Shown here: positions 1 to 10,688 of the stretch, piece after piece
Position numbering within the stretch: position 1 is the first letter of the stretch
Layout of the letters: every line of letters begins with the position of its first letter
Made by a program: the position numbers and the translations under genes
NCBI GenBank assembly: GCA_024867545.1
Contig: JANFNE010000025.1
Location: 434,001 to 498,000 of the forward strand
Source: Phytopythium helicoides
Taxonomy: Eukaryota; Oomycota; Peronosporomycetes; Pythiales; Pythiaceae
DNA: 64,000 bases
Direction: 5' to 3'
The notes under the pieces: model-generated
What the model was told of the DNA's origin: nothing
The model's database searches: none
The model's input: the letters and a program-made list of their open reading frames with translations, nothing else

Positions 1-410
1 TCGGAAAGAGAAGCCAAGCGAGAAGCACGTGACACCATTTCTCCAGTCCTCTTCAAGCTCTCCCTCGCGTAAGCAACTCCGCCAATCTCGCCAAGTTTGA
101 AGCCAATCAAGTAAAGTATTGACGCGAGCTAACGTCCCGCATTCGCTGTCCGGCCGTTTCGTCCCACCTCTTCCCCCAATACTCAAACCAAGTCACTTCC
201 GACTCTCGCACATAGCACGTCCAGACGTGGGGGTACCGCGCAGAAAGTCAGCAGCGTACCCCCGAATGCGTCCTCTACGGCACCTGCTCCTATACAAACG
301 CGCACATCTTTTTTCCTCGCGCGTACCCCTCCCTTTCTCCTCCACCACGACGCCACAACGAGCAGCTCAAGACAACCATCGAGCCGACGAGGCCGACGCC
401 CCCCATCGCC
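1..410. other. 5' flank of the GH5 gene, no gene seen
   Basis: This stretch precedes the GH5 start codon. Its end is CT-rich with several CCTCC/CTCC runs, as is common just upstream of oomycete start codons. Open frames here overlap each other on both strands and show no recognisable domain. I see no convincing initiator element. Confidence 0.4.
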
Positions 411-2414
411 ATGGAGCGGCCCCCCGTGCGCTTCTCCGAGCCCGCGCAGTCCCCGTTCGACGACGGCCAGGTGCGTCTCGCGCTGCTGGAGGCGCAGATC
501 CAGTTGGTGGCGCTAACGCAGCGGCAGGTGTGGCGGATCTCGACGCGCGCGGCGCCCGAGCGAGCCAGGAACGGCGCCAGCATGCGCTTCAGCGAGCCCG
601 CGACGGCCTTCTCGACCGACAAGGAGCTGCTGCGCGGCCGCGCGAGCTGCCTGGACCCGCTCGCGCCCATTGTGGTCAAGAACGCGGCCGACGGAGAGAA
701 GGCGAGCGACTACAAGGGCCAGTACAGGGTGAGCAAGCGCGCCGAGGGATTGGAGGGGACGGGTGCGAGCGAGGCTGACGGCGGTGGGGTGACAGATATG
801 GCCGGGAGTGCTGCTGCTTGTGCTCATGGTCGTGGGAGCCACGTACGGCATCGTCACCAACGCCGAGACGGCGTACGAGGCGCGCGTCCAGAGGGCAGAG
901 AACTACGAGCTCACCGTGCAGGGCTCGCGCGCTATCAAGGACAACAAGACCGAGGACAACATCGTCTCGGACGACGGCCAGGTCGGCAACCCAAAGTCGT
1001 ACGACCTAGACGTCAGTACGTTCCGCGCTGCCTGCTCGTTGAGGCGAGGAGAAATGCTGTACTCACGAAGATTTCTGTACGGAACACCAGCGTGTGAGCT
1101 ACCCGATTACCAGAGCAAGAACGGACAGATCGTCGCAGTCGCGGCCAATGGCACCGAGGTGCCGCTGCAGATCAAGGGCATCAACTGGTTCGGCATGGAG
1201 ACCAAGCTTGCCTCGCCCTTTGGTCTCTGGGAGAACCAGATGAACGGCACGACCGCCGTACGTGCTTCGCTGCTGTGGAGATCTGACCGCTTCTAGTTCG
1301 CTGATCTCATGTGATGTGCCGAACAGTACGAAATCGCGTCGTTCCTGTCGCGCAACAACTTTAACGCGGTGCGGATCCCCATTTCCGTGGAGAATGTGAA
1401 CAACAACAACCCGCCCATGGACGGCATCATCAATTTGTCGAGCAACCGCGCGCTCAACACGACGAATTTCATCTCGACACTGCAGTCGATCGTCAAGGCG
1501 CTAGCCTACCGCAAGATTGGCGTGCTCATCAGTATGCACACCCTCACAAATGCCAAGTCGGGCAACACATGGTTCGATGAATCCCTCGGTGTGACCCAGG
1601 ACGACTTTCTCGCGGCTGTGGGCACCGTGTCGTCAAACCTGTGTGGCGAAGACTACTGGAACGTCATGGGGCTGGACCTCAAGAACGAGCCGCAAGTCGC
1701 GACCTGGGGAACCGGCGACGACGACGATTTTGTGGTTGGCTGTGAGAAGATCGCCAATGTGATGCATACCAACTGCCCCAAGTGGATGGGCTTTGTCGAG
1801 GGTGTGGTCGGCTCGCACTCGATCACGCTGGACGGCACCAAGATGAGCTACTACGATTGGTGGGGTGGCGGTCTACAGAAGGCGGGTGACGCAAAGCCGC
1901 AGTTCACGATCGAGAACAAGCTCGTTTGGGCCCCGCATTACTACACGACTGCTGTGTCACCCCAGATGTACTTTTACGGCGATGGCACGACTTCAGACTA
2001 CTCGACTTACGTGGAGCTAGACGACGACGCGCTGTACTCGCGCATCGAGGCGACCATGGATGACATGTTTGGCTACCTGGTGGAGAGAATGCGTACGCAC
2101 TGCTTCTCGGCGAGTTTGCTGGTTTGTACACGAAGGACGCGCACCCACAGAAGACGACGAAGCGCACCACAGACCAGACGATCCAGGTGATGCTGAACAA
2201 AAACTACGCCGGCGGCTTCATGTGGTCACTGAATCCCGAGAGTAGCTACGCGTACAATCCCGCCAATGTCGAGGGATCGTTCACCGAGGGTCTGCTCGAG
2301 GACGACTGGATCACGCCGAACGGCGACTTCCTGAACGCGTTCCTTCCCTTGGACGCGATGCCCAACCTGCGCAAGTTTCCTTGCTTTGTGGTGAACAAGG
2401 ACGACACTCGGTAA
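411..2414 (+). CDS. Membrane-anchored GH5 glycoside hydrolase (cellulase/glucanase type), frameshifted near the 3' end
   Basis: This is a glycoside hydrolase family 5 protein that probably cleaves beta-glucans at the cell surface or in the wall. Proposed exons are 411-728, 796-1011, 1114-1257 and 1327-2414. The second intron (102 nt, frame-neutral) is less certain than the other two. The first ~106 residues look cytoplasmic and contain RFSEPA twice. A single hydrophobic segment follows (WPGVLLLVLMVVGATYG), giving a type II membrane topology. The GH5 domain starts at KGINWFGMETK. The acid/base glutamate lies in LKNEPQ and the nucleophile in GEFAG. At about 2078-2083 the reading frame changes: GYL is in one frame and GGENAYALLLGEFAG in another. 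The nucleophile and the C-terminal ~105 residues can therefore be read only after a one-base indel. Family membership is secure; substrate is inferred. Confidence 0.85.
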
Positions 2415-3826
2415 TTGCAATGCAGTCGATCCGTCTGGGATTGTATATATCATAGCGGCAAGTGCGCTAGACAGACTTGGCCGGCTTTTGTGGAGAGGTA
2501 TCTGCTGCGTGGCGTGCGTTCAGTAAAAAAAATGTAGCGTATGTGGGTTTGTTGTTGCTGAACTCTCACGGACACAGGCAAGTAGATTTCACCATCTAGT
2601 GAGTACCTATCGGGAACCTCCTCACCACAAGCAAGAAGCTGCTGGAGGAGTCTGGGGTTCCAATACTACTAAACTTGATAATAAAGTCCTTAGTCTGTGA
2701 CGTGTGTGAAGGTGTTTGTCAGGCTCAACGAACGATGAGGCAGTGGGACTGCTCCGCAAGGTCAAGTTCATAGCACCAAGCGTGGCTGTCTCGAGGGTCT
2801 TCACCTTGCTCAAGCTTTTGGCGTCTAATTGACTGCTGGGTCGTTCCGGTGGCTTCCACACCACCGCATAGCCACAGTTATCGCTGCACACATTCCATCG
2901 GGCTAAGTGGCGTTCGCAGTGTAGCACAAATCACGATCGAGCATGTGCGTGTGCATGCTGCCTGGTCAACACCAGCATGCATGGACAGGCTCGAGGTCTC
3001 ACTCTTATACAACTCTTGCTCTAATCCAAGAAAGCACATCGCGGGCGGACCGCCACTCATGCCAGTGAAAACGCGATCGGCCTCCCCAGGTTCTGAACAG
3101 GCTACGGCAGAGCGTCGAAGGTCGTAGTGGTTTATTGATGAATCGCAATGAGCTCGACCTCCCCGCTGCCATGCTCAACGTCAAACTATCAAGCAATCTT
3201 TCGCCTCTCACTTACCCGAATATCACGGATCACTCTCTGATCGCTCTTATCGTCGTTGGCAAATGCCTGCTGAATTCCTAACATATCGTTGCCGTTGATC
3301 ACATCGTGTTGGCTCGCGTCGCGAGCGCCTGTCGACGTCGACACCGGACATCCAATGATGGCACCAACGGGACAAAGGAGACAGGGAGGCCCGTGGAGGT
3401 GATGGCTGGTGGTACAGAAGGCGTCATGCCGTCTGCTCACTCGACTGGTCCTGTGAGCTCACATGAGATGTGTTGAAGCAAGTACACTTCGACGCATCTC
3501 CATGTTCGGGCACGCGCCTTGCGGCAAGGCTCAAACCTCATTGGCTCCAAGCACGCGGCTGAAGAAGACGTCCCGAGTCCGTGATCTTTGACCAGGGGCG
3601 TAATACATACCAAACCAATAGGAAATCCCTTGCAAGGACAATTGACCCGACGAATTATCAGGGTGACCTAAGGTCATCGACCTCCAGTCGTGGTCACCCA
3701 CCTACACCTTATTGTGTTGCTGAGCCCGCTCTCGCTGTGCCATGGAGCGTTCTTTGGCATTCTGCAACGCGCCAAGTTCTGAAGAGAAGATCAGTCTATC
3801 CAAGACAGCTCCGTTTTCCCGTCGGT
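2415..3826. other. Intergenic region between the GH5 and FBT genes
   Basis: No convincing coding region was found on either strand; the open frames are short and mutually overlapping. An AATAAA-like sequence occurs near 2680. A GGCATTCTGCAACG stretch at about 3757-3770, roughly 60 bases before the next start codon, weakly resembles an oomycete initiator. Confidence 0.4.
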
Positions 3827-5554
3827 ATGACCCAGGCACTGCTGGCTGAGCGGCTTTCTGCCCTCAGCGCAAGTCAGCCACCAACACCGACCACGTCGAA
3901 GCAACTCCAGCACGACGCGGACACGAATGCCAAGATTTTCCAAGCGCTCGAGTCACCTGTTCCCCCTCTCGAGTTGGAGGGTGGTGCGCTTCGTCCAGGT
4001 GGTGCGCCAAATCTCTACAGCCCCCAAAACATTGGACTGCTGGCACAATACGCAGCGATCGGCATCGTCTACGGCTCGCTTTATGGAGTCATCTACCCGT
4101 TCCTCAACAACTACCTTCGGATGTCGGGTACGGAGACATCCTCAGCTAGTGCGCTGCTGGTGCTTCCCTGGACCTGGAAGATGTTCTTTGGTGCCATCTC
4201 CGATTGCTTCCCGATCTTTGGCTTTCGCCGCCGTCCGTACATTGTCATCGGGTGGGTCATCACGTGCGTGGCGTGTGTGGCCATGGCAGCCCTTCCTATC
4301 GGCGACCCATACTACCCTGACCCGTCGTACGCCTACGTCTCGGTGTCGGAGCTTACGGAAGAGCAGCTTGCGTTGATGAACCCAGACGCACCCCACAACG
4401 GAGTCAAGTTCGTGTGTCTGCTTGCCATCGCGAATCTCGGGTGCGTTATTGCGCTCACGGCTTCGGACGGCATCCTCGTGGATTTGTCCCAGCGCGAGCC
4501 AGAATCCATTCGAGGGACTCTGCAGACCATGATCTGCATCTCGCAGGTGCTGTTTCAATCAATATCGGCGCTGCTCATCGGTTTGGGACTCAACAGCGCA
4601 GATTATGGTGGTTCATTCTCTGGAGCACTCGGTTTCAACGCACTCATGGTCATCTGCGCAGTCACTTCTGTGGCGATCATTCCCATCTCCTGGTTCTGCA
4701 TTACAGAACCAGGCAACTACAAGCGGGAAAAGAGCCTGCGTGCGTACGGGCACGAAATCTACGTCTTGATCCAACATCGGGTCGTGTATCAAATCATCGC
4801 CTTCCGATTCTTCCGCAACGTGTTCTCCAACTTCAGTGTCACTGCTGCGTACCCAGTGCAGAGCATTTGGGCGAGGGTTGAGACACTGAACAGCTCCATG
4901 GCCGCGATCGTCGGGTACCTTGTGGGTTTGGTGGCTTACTACATGACCATGCGGTTTGGACTCGGCTGGAACTGGCGTTGGATCCTTGTGATCACGCAGA
5001 TCGGTGTTATTGTCGTCGACAGCATCCCCACGTTCCTCACGATTTGGGACGTTGTGCGTAACCAATGGTTTTGGCTCGGTGGCCCGGTGCTGGAGAACGT
5101 CCCCGTCAGCGTCGGCTATGTGATCTCCACCTTTGCGACCATTGAGATTATCGACACGAACGCAGGCAATGAGGCGGCCGTCTACGGACTTATCTCCACC
5201 GTGTCGAACCTCGCGTCACCGTTCTCGACCGTGCTCTACAAGAATGTGGACGCCAACTTCGACATATCTTCGGCTGACTTGGCGATTGATGACACGCACG
5301 TGCGCACTCAAGTCACATACGCTTACCTCATTGCGTACGCCTTCAAGCTCTTTTCTCTTGCGTTTGTGCTGCTCCTGCCGCCACAAAAAGCCGAGACGCA
5401 GAAGCTGAAGCGCACCGGTGGCAGCAGCAAGCTGTTTGCGAACATTACAATCGCGTACCTCGTTTTCGCCTTTTGCTGGTCTCTGATGACAAACCTGATG
5501 ACATTCTCATCTTCCACGGCCTGCATGAAGATAGCTGGAGGAGCAGGATGCTGA
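3827..5554 (+). CDS. MFS transporter of the folate-biopterin transporter (FBT) family
   Basis: This is a multi-pass membrane transporter of about 575 residues, apparently encoded by one exon. The reading frame is open further upstream, but the ATG at 3827 (MTQALLAERL) starts a typical short polar N-terminus before the first membrane segment, so I prefer it. The first half contains the family-like stretch LLAQYAAIGIVYGSLYGVIYP and a loop PWTWKMFFGAISDCFPIFGFRRRPY, which matches the conserved region of FBT proteins. About 11-12 hydrophobic helices are visible. FBT proteins move folates, pterins or related molecules and are expanded in oomycetes; the substrate here is unknown. The gene converges on the AAAP gene, with only 120 bases between their stop codons. 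Confidence 0.85.
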   Translation: MTQALLAERLSALSASQPPTPTTSKQLQHDADTNAKIFQALESPVPPLELEGGALRPGGAPNLYSPQNIGLLAQYAAIGIVYGSLYGVIYPFLNNYLRMSGTETSSASALLVLPWTWKMFFGAISDCFPIFGFRRRPYIVIGWVITCVACVAMAALPIGDPYYPDPSYAYVSVSELTEEQLALMNPDAPHNGVKFVCLLAIANLGCVIALTASDGILVDLSQREPESIRGTLQTMICISQVLFQSISALLIGLGLNSADYGGSFSGALGFNALMVICAVTSVAIIPISWFCITEPGNYKREKSLRAYGHEIYVLIQHRVVYQIIAFRFFRNVFSNFSVTAAYPVQSIWARVETLNSSMAAIVGYLVGLVAYYMTMRFGLGWNWRWILVITQIGVIVVDSIPTFLTIWDVVRNQWFWLGGPVLENVPVSVGYVISTFATIEIIDTNAGNEAAVYGLISTVSNLASPFSTVLYKNVDANFDISSADLAIDDTHVRTQVTYAYLIAYAFKLFSLAFVLLLPPQKAETQKLKRTGGSSKLFANITIAYLVFAFCWSLMTNLMTFSSSTACMKIAGGAGC

Positions 5555-5596
5555 GGAAATTAGTCATCGCATGAGTGCACTGGAATGGCATCATTT

Positions 5597-5599
<3 letters not shown>

Positions 5600-5653
<54 letters not shown>
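5600..5653. repeat. 54-base T homopolymer
   Basis: An uninterrupted run of 54 T on the plus strand lies between two convergent genes. Read on the minus strand it is a poly(A) tract beginning about 22 bases after the AAAP stop codon. That neighbouring gene keeps its introns, so it is not itself a retrocopy. Confidence 0.95.
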
Positions 5654-5654
<1 letters not shown>

Positions 5655-5674
5655 TAGTTGCATCACTTATATTA

Positions 5675-7710
5675 TCACATGATACCTAGTGACTGCGCGA
5701 CTTGCACCATCGTCTGAGCTGTACCGCACACCATACCCACTATGCCAAATACCGCGATCGCGAGATGAAATACCATCGAGGCAGTTGGTAGCTTCCGACT
5801 GTGCGCTTCAATGTACAGTACTGGAGGGAGCACGATAGCCAGCATGCTCGACCCGACCGAACCAAATAAGCTAATTAGTAGTCCGACATCCGGCACACAC
5901 ACTGCAACGACCATAAGACTCGTGCACAGCATCGACCGGAAAATGGTGCGGTTGCACTCGTACTGGGACATGCTGCACACTAGCGACTTGATGGGACGTG
6001 GAAGGGATTGCAAGTCTTCCGGCCGCGAAATCGACTGATCGACTGCATCTCGTGGGTGAGAAGATGGCGGCGGTGGCTGATGTTTCATTCGTTGCAACGT
6101 TACGAGCGAGATCCGAACTTGGGAGGAGTCGCTGTCCGAGTCACACCCGACTTGCTTCAGTTCGGCTGGCGGAGTATCTTCATTGTGCTTATGGTGGTGG
6201 TGGTGATGTCGTTGCTCTTGCCGTTGGTTGCTGCGGTGAGATGCCGCCATCGAGGATAATGACGATGACGACAAGTGATGGTGGTGTGAGCGAGTCACGT
6301 CACGTGGAGGCCGCATCAAGGTGCCATGCCGGTTCAATGCGCGCTCAAGCACCTCGATTGCCGGGTAGAACTGAATCGGAAACGATAAAAGGCACGCAAA
6401 TGCCAGCAGTAAGTTGGCCTGGTGATCAATGCAATGTCACATCACGCATTAGAGAACTCGTCACTTTGTTTGAGTACCTCCAAAACTCAACGGACGCACC
6501 GCAGGAACAAGCCAACCGTCGCAATAGTCTCGAAGCACAGCTGTCATACTCCCGCTCGTGATTTGACCAAACGCGATGGTCGGGATCTCACCAAGCAAAA
6601 GAAAGAGTACAAGAATGGCTAGCATGCACGAAGCGAGTATGCGCGGAAAGCGTTCGGGCTCGCGCATCTCGTTCTGGATAGGTAGGATCAGTCCAATGCC
6701 CTCGAAGCTGTACACAGCAGTTCCATAGAACTCGGGCAGTGCGCGCCAGTCAAACCTCGTAGCTTGTGGATGGTCGGCATCAATCGTCGGGTGGTCACGC
6801 CAGTACGTGATGGAGAAGTAAAAGACAATGGTGATTCCGAGCAGCACGGCTCCATTCGCTGTGTATCAGCTGAATTGTGAGAACCTCAACTCGACGAATA
6901 AAATACGTGCAAGCGTACGCACCGAGACCCGAGAATGGCGTGATCCGTTGGAGTGTGCGCACCCACGACAACAACAGCAGTACAGGAAACACTGCAAAAA
7001 TGAGCTGCCGCTCGTTGATAGCGTCCTGGAAACTGGAACATCGATGACACAACCTTGCTAATGAGATTTGAGACTCCACCAAGTCTCCGAGAGTGTGCAA
7101 CGTACTCTTTGGGGAGTACGGCGTGGATGTTGGTGGCCACGAAGGTGAAGTAGACGCAACAAATGCCGAGCTGCGTGCCGACGAGGAACACGTCGATGAG
7201 CGTCTTGCCCCTTCTGCCGAGGATCGCTCGGCCAACCTCCCCGAACGACAGCGGCTTGTTAGGGCTCACGAGCCGCTTGCACTCGAGCAACAGGTCCATA
7301 TTGTACACCGACACGAGTGCCTACGACCTCATCACCATCAGCAAACTCCCCCGCATTTTGGGAAACCTCCGAGAGCGACGCACCACGAGCACGAACATGA
7401 CGGGTCCAGCGTAAATGCCCGTCTTGGAGAAGCCGTTGGGCAGCGACATGGCCCCCGGGCCGATGTTCCCCTTGAGCAGATGCACCACCACAGCGGCCAC
7501 CGAGATCTTCTCGGCCGCGCTCCTCGTCGCCTCACGGGGCTTGGAGCTCGACGCGCCGCTCCACTTGCGCCGCTCGCCGCGCTCGCTCCGCGGCTGCGCG
7601 TCCTTCGACGCGCGCTCGTCACTGCTTGCGCGTCGATCGCGGTGCAGCAGCTGCTGCGAGTCCGCGAGCTCGTCGTCCGTGAGCGACGGCGTCGACGCCT
7701 CGGCGCTCAT
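5675..7710 (-). CDS. Amino acid/auxin permease (AAAP, SLC36-like) family transporter
   Basis: This is an amino-acid transporter of about 584 residues assembled from five exons: 7384-7710, 7106-7320, 7033-adjacent 6923-7032, 6500-6858 and 5675-6418 (minus strand). All splice sites are GT-AG and the frame is continuous. The polar N-terminus is followed by the family signature LLKGNIGPGAMSLPNGF in the first helix. Further typical stretches are GTQLGICCVYFTFVATN, FYGTAVYSFEGIGLILPIQNEM and LACLLSFPIQFYPAIEVLE-like sequence across the last intron. The last exon encodes a long His- and Ser-rich loop before the final helices, which is unusual for the family. SLC36-type proteins are proton-coupled amino-acid symporters of plasma or vacuolar membranes; substrate and location are inferred. 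Its start lies only 108 bases downstream of the preceding minus-strand gene. Confidence 0.9.
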
Positions 7711-7751
7711 GGCGGCGGTTGCTGCGGCCGGAGACTGCAGCTTTTGGAGAT

Positions 7752-7768
7752 CTTGCGATGGAATGAGA
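7752..7768 (-). promoter_or_regulatory. Putative oomycete initiator (Inr) of the AAAP gene
   Basis: The minus strand reads TCTCATTCCATCGCAAG about 45-60 bases before the AAAP start codon. This resembles the oomycete Inr consensus (CTCATTYYNCAWTTT). It sits about 20 bases after the AATAAA of the upstream gene, so both signals share a very short intergenic gap. Confidence 0.5.
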
Positions 7769-7818
7769 AAAAACGCAACGACATACTTTATTCAAGTGAA
7801 AAGTCACGCGTGGTACGT

Positions 7819-10501
7819 TCACGCAACCTTGAGCGCAGTGAGCTCCTGGATTGTGTGAGTGGCAAGTTGGTGGTGAGATCGTTGGCGACTGATTGGGGAG
7901 TGACTGCTGTAGCACCTACCAGATTCATGACGATGCGGTTCCAGGCCTCCATGCTCTGGACAAAGTGGCGCCACTGCGTCTCGGCGTCGTTCGACCGGCT
8001 CAACTCGAGCGCGGCGCTCTCTTTCTCAGCCTGATGTTGCATGAACTCACAGGTTATAACACTGAGCCGAAACTGTTGCCACAAATCCAACAAACCATTT
8101 CAAGAAGTGAAGTCGCCTCTTCAGCAGCTGAAGCTTCGCTAGCACCCGCTTCGAAGGAAAACAATATCATCAAACTCTCCATTCGCGAAAAACAATCGCC
8201 AAAACAAACAAACCTGCAGCCGTCGGGTCCTGGAGCTGAGCTGACACAGTTTGGAGTCGCTGCGTCAGTTGTGCGTAGAAGCTCTTGCGCAGCTCTTCGA
8301 CTTGATTCTGCGGAGGAATGACTACGTTTTCTTGGCTGGCTTGGAGACCTGGAAGACGACGGGTTTGCTTCCTACTCGCTCCAGTTACAGGTGACGCCTG
8401 GCGACTGCTATTAGCGCTGCGGTCACCCTGTGAACTGCTTGAGCCACTGCGAGTCCGTGCTCGCCACACACTCGGCGTCATTGGGTACGTCGTTGGGTTC
8501 ATGCCAGTTTCATCGCTCTCAAGGCTCAGCTCTTCCTTATTCACGACGTTGAAGTCTCGGTTGCGTGAAAAGACAAGACCGCAGTATGCATATCGACGAA
8601 CACTCCGAAGGCACTTCCACAGAGATGTAAACGCCGTTGAGTTTGACGACTATATCAAATCACAAGGAAGCGCATTAGACCTCGAGAAGTGCGTACATAT
8701 TTGTAGCGTCAGCCTACCTTTGACGTCCCCACATGGTACATTTGGTTCGCGTATTCGATCAGCACGTGGTGGACATGGTCGAGTCCAACATACGAGAGGA
8801 TCAGCGTTTGTGAGTCCTTACGACGCAATAGAAAAGTTCCCTCTTCCCGATTCCTGTGATAGACGCGAAACGATAGCAGTCAGCTTACACCCCAAGCGGT
8901 AAGCAAATATTAAGACGCACTCAAGAATTGCTTCCGCCCTCGCACGACTAATGCTTCCTGCAAAGAACGTCCACGCCAGCTGGTCGTTGCGCAGGTCTTG
9001 CTCTCGCTTTTCCTGCTCACGACGCTGCTCGAGCACTTCCTCCTCTTCTTCACGCTTGCGTTCTTCTTCGTCCTCTTCATTGCGCTCACCCTCATCTCGC
9101 TTGCAATGAAGTGCCGAGAGCGTGAGAATGGAAATTGAAACTCCTCGAGGGCATCAGACTCCTCGTCGGTCTCATCATTCGCGACAATACTCCGATTCGT
9201 GACTCGGAGGTACACGCCTTTCTCATTGCCCATGATCCAGTTCCCTCCGAAGTCCGTGGGTTGATCGGGCTCTGCATGCTGTGAGGCTGGTTCGTTTTCG
9301 TTTGGGTCGAGCTCGCTGGTTGTGAACTCCACTGCACCTGGATCAAACTCTTCGTTGATCGGCTGCATATTCTCATCACGTGGCAAAGTCGTAACTGCCC
9401 GAGTCGGAATCCGCAGGAGTGAGGTCGAGAGTTCATGGAGTGCGTCATCCATCTGGATGGTCTCCAACGGATCCGCGCCTCCATTCACTTCTAGAATTCC
9501 CTGGACATCACAACAAATGTGAATGAGCAAAGCTAACGACTAGAGGATTCCGCATCACACACTTACAGTCTGCTGAAGCAACCGCACTTGACGGAGATGC
9601 TCTGGGCTGCGCTGATTCTTGAGAATGAACTCGACCATACGGTCCAGTGCCTCCATCACCGCTGGGTGTTTTTCGTTCTCGCCAAAGTTGGACTTCCCGA
9701 CCGTCCACATCCAGCCTTTGTATCCTGCAGCCTGCACAAACAACCACAACAGTGAGGCGCGACGAATGAAAGCACCCATGCAAATGAGCCATCCTCGCCT
9801 GCGCATAGGCAGCGATGTCGTCGCTGATCATGACGCGCTTCTGGAGCAGGTCGGCCTTGTGCGAGAGCAGGAAGAAAGGGATCTCCTTGGCCGACACGTA
9901 CTTACCGATAATATGTCGCCACTTGTCAACAGCAGCGATAGAGCTGACGCGATGCACGTTGAACACGAAGAAGATGCCGTCGAGGCCCTCGCACAGCAGC
10001 GAGTGCAGCGACGCAGCTCCGGCGTCCACCTCAAAGCTCGACACGTCCCAGATATGCAGCAGCAAACTCTCTCCCTTGTGCACGTACGGCAGCGCGCTCA
10101 CGTCCACGCCGATCGTGGGTGAGTACGTCGACGGGTACGAGCGTTGCAGCCAGCGGCGCGTGATGCTCGTCTTGCCCTGTCATCCGTCAATCACCCCCAT
10201 GAGCTCCTCCAGCCCCGAATTTATCACCAAACGCTCCACGAACCACGCCAGGACCGCCAACGAGCGCAATCTTGAGCTCCGGCGTGTCGTCGACGTCGTA
10301 GGGGCCGCGCTTCCTGGCCGCGGCGCGCGCTGAGGCCCCTGGATCGCCTGCGATCGCTTGCGGGCGGCGCGAGAAGAGCCCGCCGGCGCCCTCGCCAAGG
10401 AAAGTGGACGAGATCATCTTCATCCACTTGGACGCGGCCACGTCCAGCGAGGCGAAGTCGCCGCCGCTCTCGGGCGCCGCGGAGCGAGCATCTGGATCCA
10501 T
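7819..10501 (-). CDS. Rab-like GTPase domain fused to a coiled coil and an SH2 domain
   Basis: Proposed exons on the minus strand are 10244-10501, 9799-10176, 9567-9731, about 9100-9500, about 8921-9115, 8718-8853, about 8227-8649, about 7920-8045 and 7819-7845. Residues ~75-250 form a small GTPase: P-loop GGPGVGKT (interrupted by an intron after GV), switch-I-like SPTIGVD, then WDVSS where WDTAG is usual, and SHKAD where NKxD is usual. An acidic linker and a Glu/Arg-rich coiled coil (EERKREEEEEVLEQRR) follow. Then comes an SH2 domain: AWTFFAGSISRARAEAILE, GTFLLRRK with the phosphotyrosine-binding Arg, LILSYVGLDHVHHVLIEY, and FTSLWKCL. The C-terminus is Ser-rich and ends near MEAWNRIVMNL. One intron uses GC-AG (9732-9798). 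The frame change at about 9110 and the junction near 8050-8230 are not resolved. An AATAAA follows the stop. Confidence 0.75.
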
Positions 10502-10688
10502 GAGTTCAAGGTTGGGCGTGGTGCGAGTGACTTGGAGAACGCGGGGTGGACCACATACAGTACGATCGAGGATTTTGGCACTTCAACCAGTTGCAAGATG
10601 ACACGCACGCCGACAGCTCTAGTCTCTTTCTGCGCTCTCCTACTGCCGCTGCCTGGCGGGGGGAAAACCTAATGCCTCGACCGGTCGA

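Noticed and set aside
5600..5675. AAAP gene as a processed retrocopy, because poly(A) follows its stop codon
   Set aside because: The gene has four introns with consistent GT-AG sites and phases, so it was not copied from spliced mRNA.
7093..8034. Plus-strand open frame of about 313 codons
   Set aside because: It is antisense to exons of the AAAP and GTPase-SH2 genes, which have clear families and matched splice sites; its composition is that of a shadow frame.
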